From: Acidimicrobiaceae bacterium
GTDB taxonomy: Bacteria > Actinomycetota > Acidimicrobiia > Acidimicrobiales > Palsa-688
Direction of reading: 5' to 3'
Assembly (NCBI GenBank): GCA_027334785.1
Contig: DAHWQF010000119.1
Span: 1 to 8,803 of the forward strand
Length of the DNA stretch: 8,803 bases
The position numbers and the translations under genes were made by a program. Of this stretch, positions 1 through 7,300 are shown piece after piece. Numbering within the stretch: the first letter of the stretch is position 1; the number at the start of each line of letters is the position of its first letter. The notes under the pieces are model-generated. The model did no database searches and was not told the DNA's origin. It saw only the letters and a list, made by a program, of their open reading frames with translations.

Positions 1-1
1 C

Positions 2-259
2 AGCTACTGGTTCGGGGCGTTCCCTGACGTAGAGGTGAGCGTGAAGAACCTCTTCATCGACCCACCCCAGCTCGCGGTCGAGTGGGTGTTCGACGCCACC
101 CACAAAGGGGAGTACCTGGGGGTAGCGCCCAGCAACAAGCGCGTCCGGGTACTGACCGCGGCTCACTTCAGGATCGAGGACGGCTTGGTCACCAGGGACT
201 TCAGCCTCTTCGACGCGACAGGCCTCCGGCAGCTCGAAGCTCTTACAGCGAAAAGCTAG
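2..259 (+). CDS. SnoaL-like / ester cyclase-type protein, C-terminal part (5' truncated)
   Basis: The reading frame is open from the left edge and ends at TAG 257-259, giving about 85 residues; the N-terminus lies outside the window. Seen: an opening segment SYWFGAFPDVEVSVKNLF, then AVEWVFDATHKGEYLG, a short basic segment (SNKRVRV) and FRIEDGLVTRDFSLFDATGL. This matches the second half of SnoaL-like proteins of the NTF2 fold (alpha+beta cone), where an aromatic/FPD segment precedes a beta strand with xVEWxxxGTHxG and an FxxxDGLI strand. The GTG at 35 is probably internal, because the family-like sequence extends upstream of it. Relatives include polyketide cyclases and many uncharacterised 'ester cyclases', so the substrate cannot be named. 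It is convergent with the dehydrogenase gene and has no evident link to it. The family call is fairly sure; the function is not. Confidence 0.72.
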   Translation, partial: SYWFGAFPDVEVSVKNLFIDPPQLAVEWVFDATHKGEYLGVAPSNKRVRVLTAAHFRIEDGLVTRDFSLFDATGLRQLEALTAKS

Positions 260-328
260 CGGCTCGGGAAGGGAGCGGTCCCGCTCTACGGCTCAGCGGT
301 GCGCGCGGGCGAAGGCCCTGCGGCCTGG
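260..328. terminator. Convergent intergenic gap with two small hairpins, possible bidirectional terminator
   Basis: This short gap lies between the stop of the SnoaL-like gene and the stop of the dehydrogenase gene. It holds a perfect inverted repeat GAGCGGTCCCGCTC (273-286) and a second one, AGGCC-CTGC-GGCCT (313-326). Neither is followed by a T run on either strand, so a classical intrinsic terminator is not visible. Their position between convergent genes makes a termination or transcript-end role reasonable, but short GC dyads are common by chance in DNA this rich in G+C. Confidence 0.3.
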
Positions 329-1279
329 CTAGGGCACGATCACGACCTTTATACGGCCGACTTGAGGCCGTGCGTACAGCGAATAGGCCCGTTGCGCGTC
401 GCCTACCGGTATGACATGGGAAATGTAGGAGGCGAAATCAGCGCGATGTCGCAACAGGTACCCAGCGGCTTCGGTCAGCACTTGGGGCCACTCTCCGATG
501 GTGCAGCCTGAGGCAAGCGTCACGTCCTTCAGGTAGATCTGCTCGTATGGGATGGTGTACTCGGCGTCGTCCGGTTCCCCGAAGCCAAAGACGAAGCCAT
601 GTTGGTCGACACCGTAGATCGCATCGCCGACCGTCGCCTGCTGGTGGCCCACGGCTTCCACGACGACTTGGGGTCGGTCCTCTGGCTTTAGTACCCCGAG
701 CCAGTCGGTGCTCGACATACGGTGGAACCCGTCTGCCCCGAAGGCCTTAGCCTCCTCCTCGCGCTCGATGGGGTCAACAGCACTGATGTGAGCTACCCCG
801 CGGCGCCTCAAGACGTGGCAGAACGCTAAACCGATGGGACCGGCCCCGAGCACCGCGGCCCGCAGCCCCTTGGTGCCTGGGAACTTCGCCACGGCGCGCA
901 GCACGGTGGCCAGAGACTGGATCGTAACTGCGTCGACGTCATTTAGCTCCTCCGGCACCGGGATGAGCTTTGACGCCAACGCCACCACGAATTCCGCCAA
1001 CCCGGCATCGCGGCCCAGGCTGCCCACCACTCGTTGGCCGAGCCCCAGTTCAGGGCTAGCTGTCTCGACTACCTCACCGACGATCTCGTGTACGGGCGCG
1101 GTGCCGTACCCTCCGTCGTAACGAGGGCCGGCAATGCCCATGAAGCGCGGCATGTCGCTGCCGCACAGGCCGGCGGCAAGGAAACGGAGGCGGACCTGGC
1201 CGTCAACGAGGGCGGGCGAACTGCCGGGTGCAACAACCCGCTCTACAATGCCAGGCCTCAACAGTTGGTACGCCCACAA
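329..1279 (-). CDS. Zinc-type medium-chain dehydrogenase/reductase (alcohol dehydrogenase-like)
   Basis: A 316-residue protein of the MDR superfamily, expected to be a cytosolic NAD(P)-dependent alcohol/polyol dehydrogenase. Seen: GLCGSD with the catalytic zinc ligand Cys39, the PVHEIVGEVVE segment with His64 and Glu65 at the usual GHE position, and a Rossmann motif GAGPIG (145-150) followed by an acidic residue (Asp169), which favours NAD over NADP. The usual four-cysteine structural-zinc loop after the GHE region is absent: sequence passes straight from VVGSLGRDAG to AEFVVA, which explains the length below the typical 340-350. The start is TTG at 1279. It has GGAGAGG just upstream (1283-1289) and begins 12 nt after the regulator's stop; an in-frame TGA (that stop) excludes an earlier start. 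It is probably cotranscribed with the LAL regulator. The substrate is unknown. Confidence 0.88.
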   Translation of the reverse strand: MWAYQLLRPGIVERVVAPGSSPALVDGQVRLRFLAAGLCGSDMPRFMGIAGPRYDGGYGTAPVHEIVGEVVETASPELGLGQRVVGSLGRDAGLAEFVVALASKLIPVPEELNDVDAVTIQSLATVLRAVAKFPGTKGLRAAVLGAGPIGLAFCHVLRRRGVAHISAVDPIEREEEAKAFGADGFHRMSSTDWLGVLKPEDRPQVVVEAVGHQQATVGDAIYGVDQHGFVFGFGEPDDAEYTIPYEQIYLKDVTLASGCTIGEWPQVLTEAAGYLLRHRADFASYISHVIPVGDAQRAYSLYARPQVGRIKVVIVP

Positions 1280-1282
1280 GTG

Positions 1283-1289
1283 CCTCTCC
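1283..1289 (-). promoter_or_regulatory. Ribosome binding site of the dehydrogenase, supporting a TTG start
   Basis: On the minus strand GGAGAGG is followed by CAC and TTG; the GGAG core sits 6 nt before the start codon. It lies in the 12-nt gap after the regulator's TGA (1292-1294). It therefore decides the unusual TTG start and supports translation of the dehydrogenase from the same message as the regulator. Confidence 0.65.
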
Positions 1290-1291
1290 GC

Positions 1292-4051
1292 TCACCTAGT
1301 ACGAATGGTGCCGATGCCGAGCATCAGCTCTCGTCGTGAGCTGATGCTGAGCTTCGCGTAAACGCGCGACAAGTGGTTGTCGACCGTCTTGGCCGAGAGG
1401 AACAATAGCCGCGCAATCTGAGCGTTGGTGAGCCCTTGCGCCGCCAACTGGGCCACCTCGCTCTCCTTTTCTGTCAGCTCGCCGGCCGGCCGCAGACGGC
1501 GGCCCCGGCCGCCCGCGGCCGCCAGTTCTTCGCGTACGAGCGCCTGCAAGCGCCCCGCTCCCGTCGGCTCGAGCACAACCATGGCGCGGTGGAGGATACC
1601 ACGGGCTCGGCCGAGTTGGCCGCTGCAGCGGAGGAAGCGCCCGTACGCGAGCAGTGTTTCGGCTTCGGCTAACGGCATCGGCACCAACGAGTGATGGGCC
1701 AAAGCTTCTTGGAAATTGCGCTCAGCCACACCGAGGTCGCCGACCCGCCAGGCCATGACAGCGCGCCCGGCGGCCGCCACCGCGCGGGGCGCGTGGCAGG
1801 GCAGCGGACGGCAGACGTCGTCCAAGAAGGCGACGAGGCGGGCCGCCTCGTCCGGGCGACCTGCCGCCAAATGGGCCTCGATGGCGGCACCATGCCAGGG
1901 AACAAGGCAGGGCTCGAGCATCCCTGAACGGGTGGCCGTGGAGAAGGCGTCCTCAGCTGCTTGTGCTGCCTCCCTAGCGCGACCTGCCCCCAGGAGGCGG
2001 CGGCACCTGAAAAGCGAGAGCCACAGGGCGAGGTACGGGTACTCCCCGGCACGAACGAGGGCCGCTTCCGCCTGGGCGGCCCATTTGGCACCTTCGGCGG
2101 GCTTGCCCTCTTCGTAACAGACATGGGCCAAGCCCACCCAGATCCGGGGAGCGACCGACGGCACCAAGTCGGCTAGTTGGGCCGCTTCGCCAAGTGCCCT
2201 GCTCGATTCCTGGAGCCTCCCGAGGCGCCATAGGGTATCGGCGTAGCTGAGCGTCAAGGATTGATGGGTGAGGGTGGCACCATGGCGCCCGGCGGCCTCA
2301 ATGAGAGTAGCGGCCATGCTCGCGCACTCGTCAAAGCGTTCGAAGAGCTTCGCAAGGTTGAAGTAAGCAAACACGACGTCCCAGCTCCACCCGTAGGCGC
2401 GATGCTCCTGTGCCATTTCGGCATATGCGGCCACGGCGATCTCGTCCAGCTTCGAAGGGTCTCCGCCCAAGCACGCGAGCTGGGCATCAGCGTTGAGCGC
2501 CGTCCGCCGGAGCGCCTCGGTCTTCGGGCCCGACTCTTCTAGCAAACAAAGCGCGCGCCGCACCGTGCGCCGAGCCTCCAGGGGCCCTTCGAACAGGTGG
2601 CCCACGAAGGCGCCGTCGAGAAGGACCTCTGCTGCCAGGGCAGTATCTGAGGCCGCGGCGAGCGCGCTTGCCTCTTCGAACCGGCGCTTGGCTTCCGGGT
2701 AGCGTGCCGACGCCAGGAGTAGCCGAGCCTGGAGCCTGCTCGCTGCCACCCTGTCGGCGTGACTGAGGCCTTCTTGGTCGAGCAGCGGGCGAACCGCCTC
2801 CTCGGCTGAAGAGATCCTGCCAGTAAGCAGGTAGGCCTCGGCGAGCTGCAAGCGGAGGGAGGGCGGTGCGTTGCCGCCCGCAGCGCGTAGGGCGGCCCCC
2901 AGGTGCTCGACGGCAGTGGCGGACGCCCCCACAGCCAGGGCTTGGCGGCCCGCCGCTACCAGCACCGCGACCGTCCGGGGGTCACCTTTCACCTCGCTGG
3001 CCAGCGCGTGGGGAGCAGCTTCGGCTGGCGGGGCACCCTCCTCCAAAAGGGCGAACAGGGCGCGGGCATGGAGGTCATGGCGCACCGGCAAGGCCAGGTC
3101 GTCGTAAAGGGCCTGGCGGAAGAGCGGATGTACGAACTCGGCGTTTCCGCCCGGCAACGCTCGTACAAGGCCGGCCAGTCGTAGCGCCTCGAACGCCTCC
3201 GAGGCCCCCGGCCAGGGTTGCCCGGATAGCCGGCCTGCCAGGTCGGGGCGGAAACGGCTCCCGAGCACGCTGGCGGCCCGGGCCCAGCGCAGTGCCCGCG
3301 TCCCGACCCCGGCAAAGCGAGGTAAAAACACGCGCTCTGCGAGCGGAGCGGCGGACGTGCCAAGCAGGTCCTCTCCTGCCAGCCTGGCTTCCACCACCCC
3401 AGTGAGAAGCAAGGGGTTGCCGGCGCAGGCCCGGTGGGCGCCTTCGGCGAAGTCGTCAGGCAGCGTCGCCCCCGAGCGCTGCTCCAGGAGCGCCCTGCTC
3501 GCGGCAAGTGACAGGGGCCGGAGTCGTTCCAGGGAGGCAAGGCTGTCGTGCACGAGCGACCGTGCCCGCTCGAGCGCCAACGACGGCCAGGGCCGGGTAG
3601 TCGCCGCAACCGCCACAGAGAGCCCCGCCAGACGCCGACAGAGCAGCATCAGGAGGTCGACCGAGTCGGGGTCAGCCCAGTGGAGGTCATCGACCGCAAG
3701 TAGGAGAGGCTTGGGTGCACCATGGCGCAGCCAGCCGAGGGTACGGGCGTAGCGCCTAAGGCGCGGCTCGGCTGAGGCAGACGGCCTCGGCGCAACGGGT
3801 TCGCCGGCTCCCGTGGCCAGGTCATCGAGCAGGCGGTCGAGCAGCCCGAAGGGGATGGACTGTTCGAGCTCGGAACACGTCGCCTTCATAACGTGGAAGC
3901 TCGAAGCCCTGGCGCAGGACTCGGCGAGGAGCGTGGTCTTGCCAAGACCGGGCTCTCCCACCACGAACACGACGCTGGCGTCGCCCCCCGCCGTGCGCCC
4001 GAACGCGCACTCGAGGTTCGCCAGGGGCAGGTCCCGCTCGAAGAGCTTCAT
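1292..4051 (-). CDS. LuxR-family ATP-binding transcriptional regulator (LAL/MalT-like, about 919 aa)
   Basis: A large STAND-type regulator: ATPase at the N-terminus, helical repeats in the middle, DNA-binding domain at the C-terminus. From the chosen ATG at 4051, the protein opens MKLFERDLPLANLECAF, the usual first helix of LAL regulators. Walker A GEPGLGKT follows at 32-39 and Walker B LLLAVDDLHWAD around 116-127. The middle (about 350-830) is alanine-rich and helical with TPR-like character. The last 60 residues are a LuxR/GerE helix-turn-helix (ELTEKESEVAQLAAQGLTN, then LSAKTVDNHLSRVYAKL). ATP-dependent, ligand-triggered activation is known for MalT; the ligand here is unknown. The frame stays open upstream to 4441, but that extension lacks domain sequence and overlaps the divergent gene. 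ATG 4099 is an alternative start, and neither start has a strong Shine-Dalgarno. It is divergent from the TcA-like gene and may control it. Confidence 0.9.
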   Translation of the reverse strand: MKLFERDLPLANLECAFGRTAGGDASVVFVVGEPGLGKTTLLAESCARASSFHVMKATCSELEQSIPFGLLDRLLDDLATGAGEPVAPRPSASAEPRLRRYARTLGWLRHGAPKPLLLAVDDLHWADPDSVDLLMLLCRRLAGLSVAVAATTRPWPSLALERARSLVHDSLASLERLRPLSLAASRALLEQRSGATLPDDFAEGAHRACAGNPLLLTGVVEARLAGEDLLGTSAAPLAERVFLPRFAGVGTRALRWARAASVLGSRFRPDLAGRLSGQPWPGASEAFEALRLAGLVRALPGGNAEFVHPLFRQALYDDLALPVRHDLHARALFALLEEGAPPAEAAPHALASEVKGDPRTVAVLVAAGRQALAVGASATAVEHLGAALRAAGGNAPPSLRLQLAEAYLLTGRISSAEEAVRPLLDQEGLSHADRVAASRLQARLLLASARYPEAKRRFEEASALAAASDTALAAEVLLDGAFVGHLFEGPLEARRTVRRALCLLEESGPKTEALRRTALNADAQLACLGGDPSKLDEIAVAAYAEMAQEHRAYGWSWDVVFAYFNLAKLFERFDECASMAATLIEAAGRHGATLTHQSLTLSYADTLWRLGRLQESSRALGEAAQLADLVPSVAPRIWVGLAHVCYEEGKPAEGAKWAAQAEAALVRAGEYPYLALWLSLFRCRRLLGAGRAREAAQAAEDAFSTATRSGMLEPCLVPWHGAAIEAHLAAGRPDEAARLVAFLDDVCRPLPCHAPRAVAAAGRAVMAWRVGDLGVAERNFQEALAHHSLVPMPLAEAETLLAYGRFLRCSGQLGRARGILHRAMVVLEPTGAGRLQALVREELAAAGGRGRRLRPAGELTEKESEVAQLAAQGLTNAQIARLLFLSAKTVDNHLSRVYAKLSISSRRELMLGIGTIRTR
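1320..1348 (-). other. 11-bp perfect stem-loop in the 3' end of the regulator gene
   Basis: AGCATCAGCTC (1320-1330) and GAGCTGATGCT (1338-1348) are perfect inverted repeats around a 7-nt loop. In the minus-strand message the structure sits about 40 nt before the dehydrogenase start and encodes the SISSRRELM segment at the end of the LuxR helix-turn-helix. There is no U tract after it, so an intrinsic terminator is unlikely. It could block RNA decay or affect coupling between the two cistrons, or be an accident of coding sequence. Confidence 0.4.
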
Positions 4052-4222
4052 CGTTCGGACAACCCCAAGGAGCGGCCTGGATCCCTCTCCCGGCCCCATC
4101 GGCCCCGTGGGCGCTGTGGCAGGCAACCCGCACCGGTGGCAGGTGCCAGGCTGACGACGACGGTGCCATCTGGCGGTCTTATGCCTAGGGAAGCTTACCG
4201 CAATAAATGAGGAGACCCCCCG

Positions 4223-4342
4223 ATGGTGGCGCCATCGCCACCGCGCGAGGCTGCGGTCGTGTGGACACCGAGCGTGAGGGTTCGCCGGGCAGCACCACAA
4301 CGGCCCGCCACCAAGAAAGGAGCCGCAGGGTATGACCACTGA
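4223..4342 (+). CDS. Possible 39-aa leader peptide overlapping the TcA-like start
   Basis: ATG 4223 is preceded by GAGGAG (4209-4214) at 8-nt spacing, a better-looking ribosome site than many real genes have. The frame runs 39 codons to TGA 4340-4342, ending 11 nt inside the TcA-like gene. The product would be Pro/Ala/Arg-rich (begins MVAPSPPREAAVVW) and resembles no family I know. Translation through this frame could open or block the ribosome site at 4316-4322. A second frame from ATG 4207 ends in a TGA at 4333-4335 that overlaps the TcA-like ATG, but it lacks a ribosome site. GC-rich DNA easily keeps frames of this size open, so either could be chance. Confidence 0.2.
   Translation: MVAPSPPREAAVVWTPSVRVRRAAPQRPATKKGAAGYDH
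4225..4242. repeat. Inverted repeat GGTGGC-N6-GCCACC, candidate operator
   Basis: Perfect 6-bp arms (4225-4230 and 4237-4242) flank the spacer GCCATC. It lies about 90 bp before the TcA-like start, and the same hexamer recurs at 4135-4140 and, inverted, at 4307-4312. A dimeric regulator could bind such a dyad. The hexamer is also common in GC-rich coding DNA, so this is a candidate only. Confidence 0.3.
4316..4322 (+). promoter_or_regulatory. Strong ribosome binding site of the TcA-like gene
   Basis: AAAGGAG lies 9 nt before ATG 4332. It is the best Shine-Dalgarno sequence in the divergent region and fixes the start of the giant reading frame. Confidence 0.75.
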
Positions 4343-7300
4343 AGCTGGAGGGCCGGGGCGGAACCCGGATGGGGAAGCCGGCGCCCTCCCGGCCACCAAC
4401 GCGGGCTCGACACCCAGTGCCACATTCAACCCTGTCGTCACCTACACGGCTTCGGGGAGGACGTACAGCACCACCCGGCCCGTGTCTGCTGGGCTCACGG
4501 TACAGCTGGTCGACAAGAACGTCGGTGGGGACGTCGTGCTGGCCAGCGGGCAGACGGAAGCCGAGGGCCGCTACTCGCTGTCGGCTGAGATCGCGCTGCG
4601 GGCGCTAGCCGCGAGGCGGAAGAGCGCGCCCGACCTGCAGGCTCAGGTGCTGGTGGACGGCACCGTTGTCGCCAGCTCCCAGGTGGCGTACAACGCCTCC
4701 GTTACCGAGGTGCTAGACATCGCCCTGCCGGCCAGCGTGGCGCTACCGAGCGAGTTCGAGGTCCTCAGCACGGCCATCGGAGCGCTCTACACTGGGGCGC
4801 TCACCGAGCTCCAGGAGAACGGCCAGCGCCAGGACATCACCTACCTGGCCAACAAGTCGGGCTGGGACGCCCGCGCCGTCGCCATGGCGAGCATGGCTGT
4901 CACCCTTTCTCAGTCCGCTGCCGCCGTGCTCCAGCCGCCTGCCACCTTCGCCACCGCCTCGCCGGGCAGCGTCGCCGCCGCCGCGTCGGGCAGTGTGGCG
5001 CCAGCCCCCCCGGTACCGGTGTTGCCAGCTCCGGTCAGGCTCGAGCCGGCCCTGACGCCGGCCTGTTTCTACGCCCTGTTCCGGGCCGGGCTACCCACCA
5101 CGCCAGACAAGCTGTACCGCACCAGCGCCGGCCTCGTCGAGGCCGCCTGGCAAAAGGCCGCAGCCCAGGGGATCGTGCCTGCTTCCGTCGGGGAGCAGAG
5201 CGCTCAGCTGAAAGGGGCCTTCCTCAGGGTGGCGGCCGCCACCGCCCTAAGCGCGCCGCCGCTCGCCGGCCCCTCGACCCTCGGCGAGCTCCTCCAGGTG
5301 GCGCTCGGCACTGATGCCACCAGGCACCAGACGTTCGCCAATCTGCTGGTGCGAGCGCAGGGCAACACCGAGGCGCTGTGGGCCGAGGCCGACCGGGAAT
5401 TTGGCGCCGCCACAGCAAGCCAGCTCCGCCTCCTCGGCCAGCTCGCATACCTCACCGTGAACCACGCGCCACTGCTCGAAGCGCTGTACGCAGCGCACCC
5501 GACCACGGCGATCACTTCCCCGCTCGACCTCGTCACCCTCGGTTATTACGATGCGGCGGCGTGGACGCCGCTGTTGGCCAATATCACGCCGCCCAAGGAG
5601 GTTCCGGGGGCCACCCTGGCCGACCAGCGGGCAAAGTACGCCGAGATGCTGGCTGCGCACGTGCGCGTGAGCTTCCCAACGGCGACCGTGGCCCAGTTGG
5701 CCGAGAAGGGGGGCCTCGGCGCCACGGTGCGTTCGTCCGGCGCCGGGCAGTGGCTCATGGCCAACCAGGCGGGGTTCGACATCGGCGACGAACCACTAAG
5801 CCAGTTCCTCTCGCGCACCGGCACCTCCGCCCCCGCCGACGTGGTCGCCCAGGTCCAGGCGGTCCAGCGTGTCTACCAGGTGACGCCGGACACGGCCACC
5901 CTCGGCGTGCTGCTGTCCGCCGGGGTCACGTCCGCCTATGCCATCACCCAGCTGGGCCAGACGGCATTTGTCGAGTCGTATTCGTCGGGTCTTGGAGGAA
6001 CGGCCACAGCCGAGTCGATCTACAGCCGCGCCGTGTCGATCAACGCCGCCACGACTCACGTCGCCCTGTCCTATCTCGCAGCCAAAGCGGCGCCCTCGCT
6101 CGGTTCGAGCAGCTTCGGCAGCGTTGTGACCTCTTTCGACTCCAAGGTGACCTCTTTCGACTCGAAGGTGGTGACTCAACCGACGGCGGCCCAGGCGACC
6201 CTGGAAGCTCTCTTCGGCAACCTCGACTACTGCCAGTGCTCGGACTGCATGTCGATCACGAGCCCTGCCGCTTACCTGGTGGACCTGCTCGACTACATCA
6301 ACAACACCGCTCCCAGCGCGGGGTTCCAAAATCCACAGAGCGTGCTCCTCGGCCGGCGCCCGGACATCGCCGCCCTCCAGCTCACGTGCGAAAACACCAA
6401 CACCGCCTTGCCTTATCTCGACCTCGTCAACGAGACCCTCGAGTACTACGTTGGCACCCCGGCGCCAAATAGCGAGAGCCTTGCTGGGTTCCAGGGCTAC
6501 AACGACGACGGGACGGTCTCCTCGGCGGAACTCGTGGCTGCGCCCCAGAACGACGCCAACCCGGTGGCCCAAAACGCTTACGACATCCTGCGCAGCCAGT
6601 GGTCGCCCGCCCCACTGCCGTTTTACCGCGACCTCGAGCGACTGCGCCGCCACATGACCAGCCTCGGCGTCTCCCTCTACAGCGTCATGGCCGCCCTGCG
6701 CACAACAGAGGACCTCGAGACGCCGAACCCTGCTCAGCCGAGCGCCTATGGTTGGCGCGACGTCCTGGCCGAGCGCCTCGGGTTGTCCCGCCTCGAGTAC
6801 CGCCTCCTCACCGACAGTTCCATCTCCTTGGCAGCGATCTACGGCCTGCCGCCATCGACTTCGGACGGCGCAGCCATCGCCTCCATTTCGGTTCTCCAGG
6901 AGTACTCAAGGCTTACGGGAACGCCCTACGGCGACGTCGTCTCATTGCTGCAAACCCGTTTCGTAAACCCCGCCAGCGCCCTCGTCCCGGCGCTGCAAGC
7001 GCTGAACTTGCCCTTCAGCACCGTACAGGGCTGGGAGAACGGCACCATCAACGCCGCCCAGCTCCAGGGCCAACTGCCCCCGCACCTTGACACGACGCCC
7101 TATGGGCCGGGCGGGCCAGGAGCGTGGCTGAAGGCCAACTACGACGCCATAGCCAGTCTTGTCGTGATCGACGTGGGCGGCACGCCCTGCGACACCACGA
7201 AGATGGTGCTGCAACATTTCGACGGGAGCGCCTTGGAGGACGCGGACTTCCTGCGGCTGGCGCGCTTCACGCGCCTCTGGCAAGAGTTGGGGCTTTCGGT

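Larger units (their letters stand above)
4052..4331. promoter_or_regulatory. Divergent control region between the LAL regulator and the TcA-like gene
   Basis: These 280 bp separate two genes transcribed away from each other, so both promoters should lie here. An island at 4177-4210 is clearly more AT-rich than its surroundings. On the minus strand it contains TTGCGG (4198-4203) and TAAGAC (4176-4181) 16 nt apart, each matching the sigma-70 consensus at only three of six positions. No convincing plus-strand promoter was found. Possible operator elements are a direct repeat GTGGCAGG at 4116-4123 and 4136-4143, a dyad TGGCA-GG-TGCCA (4137-4148) and a dyad GGTGGC-GCCATC-GCCACC (4225-4242). The regulatory role rests on gene orientation; exact sites are guesses. 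Confidence 0.5.

Noticed and set aside
353..371. Inverted repeat ACGGCC-N7-GGCCGT near the end of the dehydrogenase gene
   Set aside because: It lies wholly inside coding sequence, has no T run and is of a size expected by chance in GC-rich DNA.
2866..3405. A 179-codon plus-strand frame opposite the LAL regulator
   Set aside because: Pro/Arg/Gly-rich shadow opposite a well-supported gene.
4052..4441. An in-frame N-terminal extension of 130 residues on the LAL regulator, including a CHRCG segment
   Set aside because: It overlaps the start of the TcA-like gene and its ribosome site, is rich in Trp/His/Arg as shadow translations are, and has no domain sequence; a single CxxC pair is not a zinc finger. 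LAL homology begins at MKLFERD.
5378..6472. A 364-codon open frame on the plus strand inside the TcA-like gene
   Set aside because: It is the +2 shadow of the TcA-like frame, with Arg/Pro/His-rich composition and no recognisable motif; the TcA frame has family signatures throughout.
5796..6653. A 285-codon minus-strand frame opposite the TcA-like gene
   Set aside because: Antisense shadow caused by high G+C; its Arg/Gly/Val-rich product has no domain, and the opposite strand carries clear TcA motifs.
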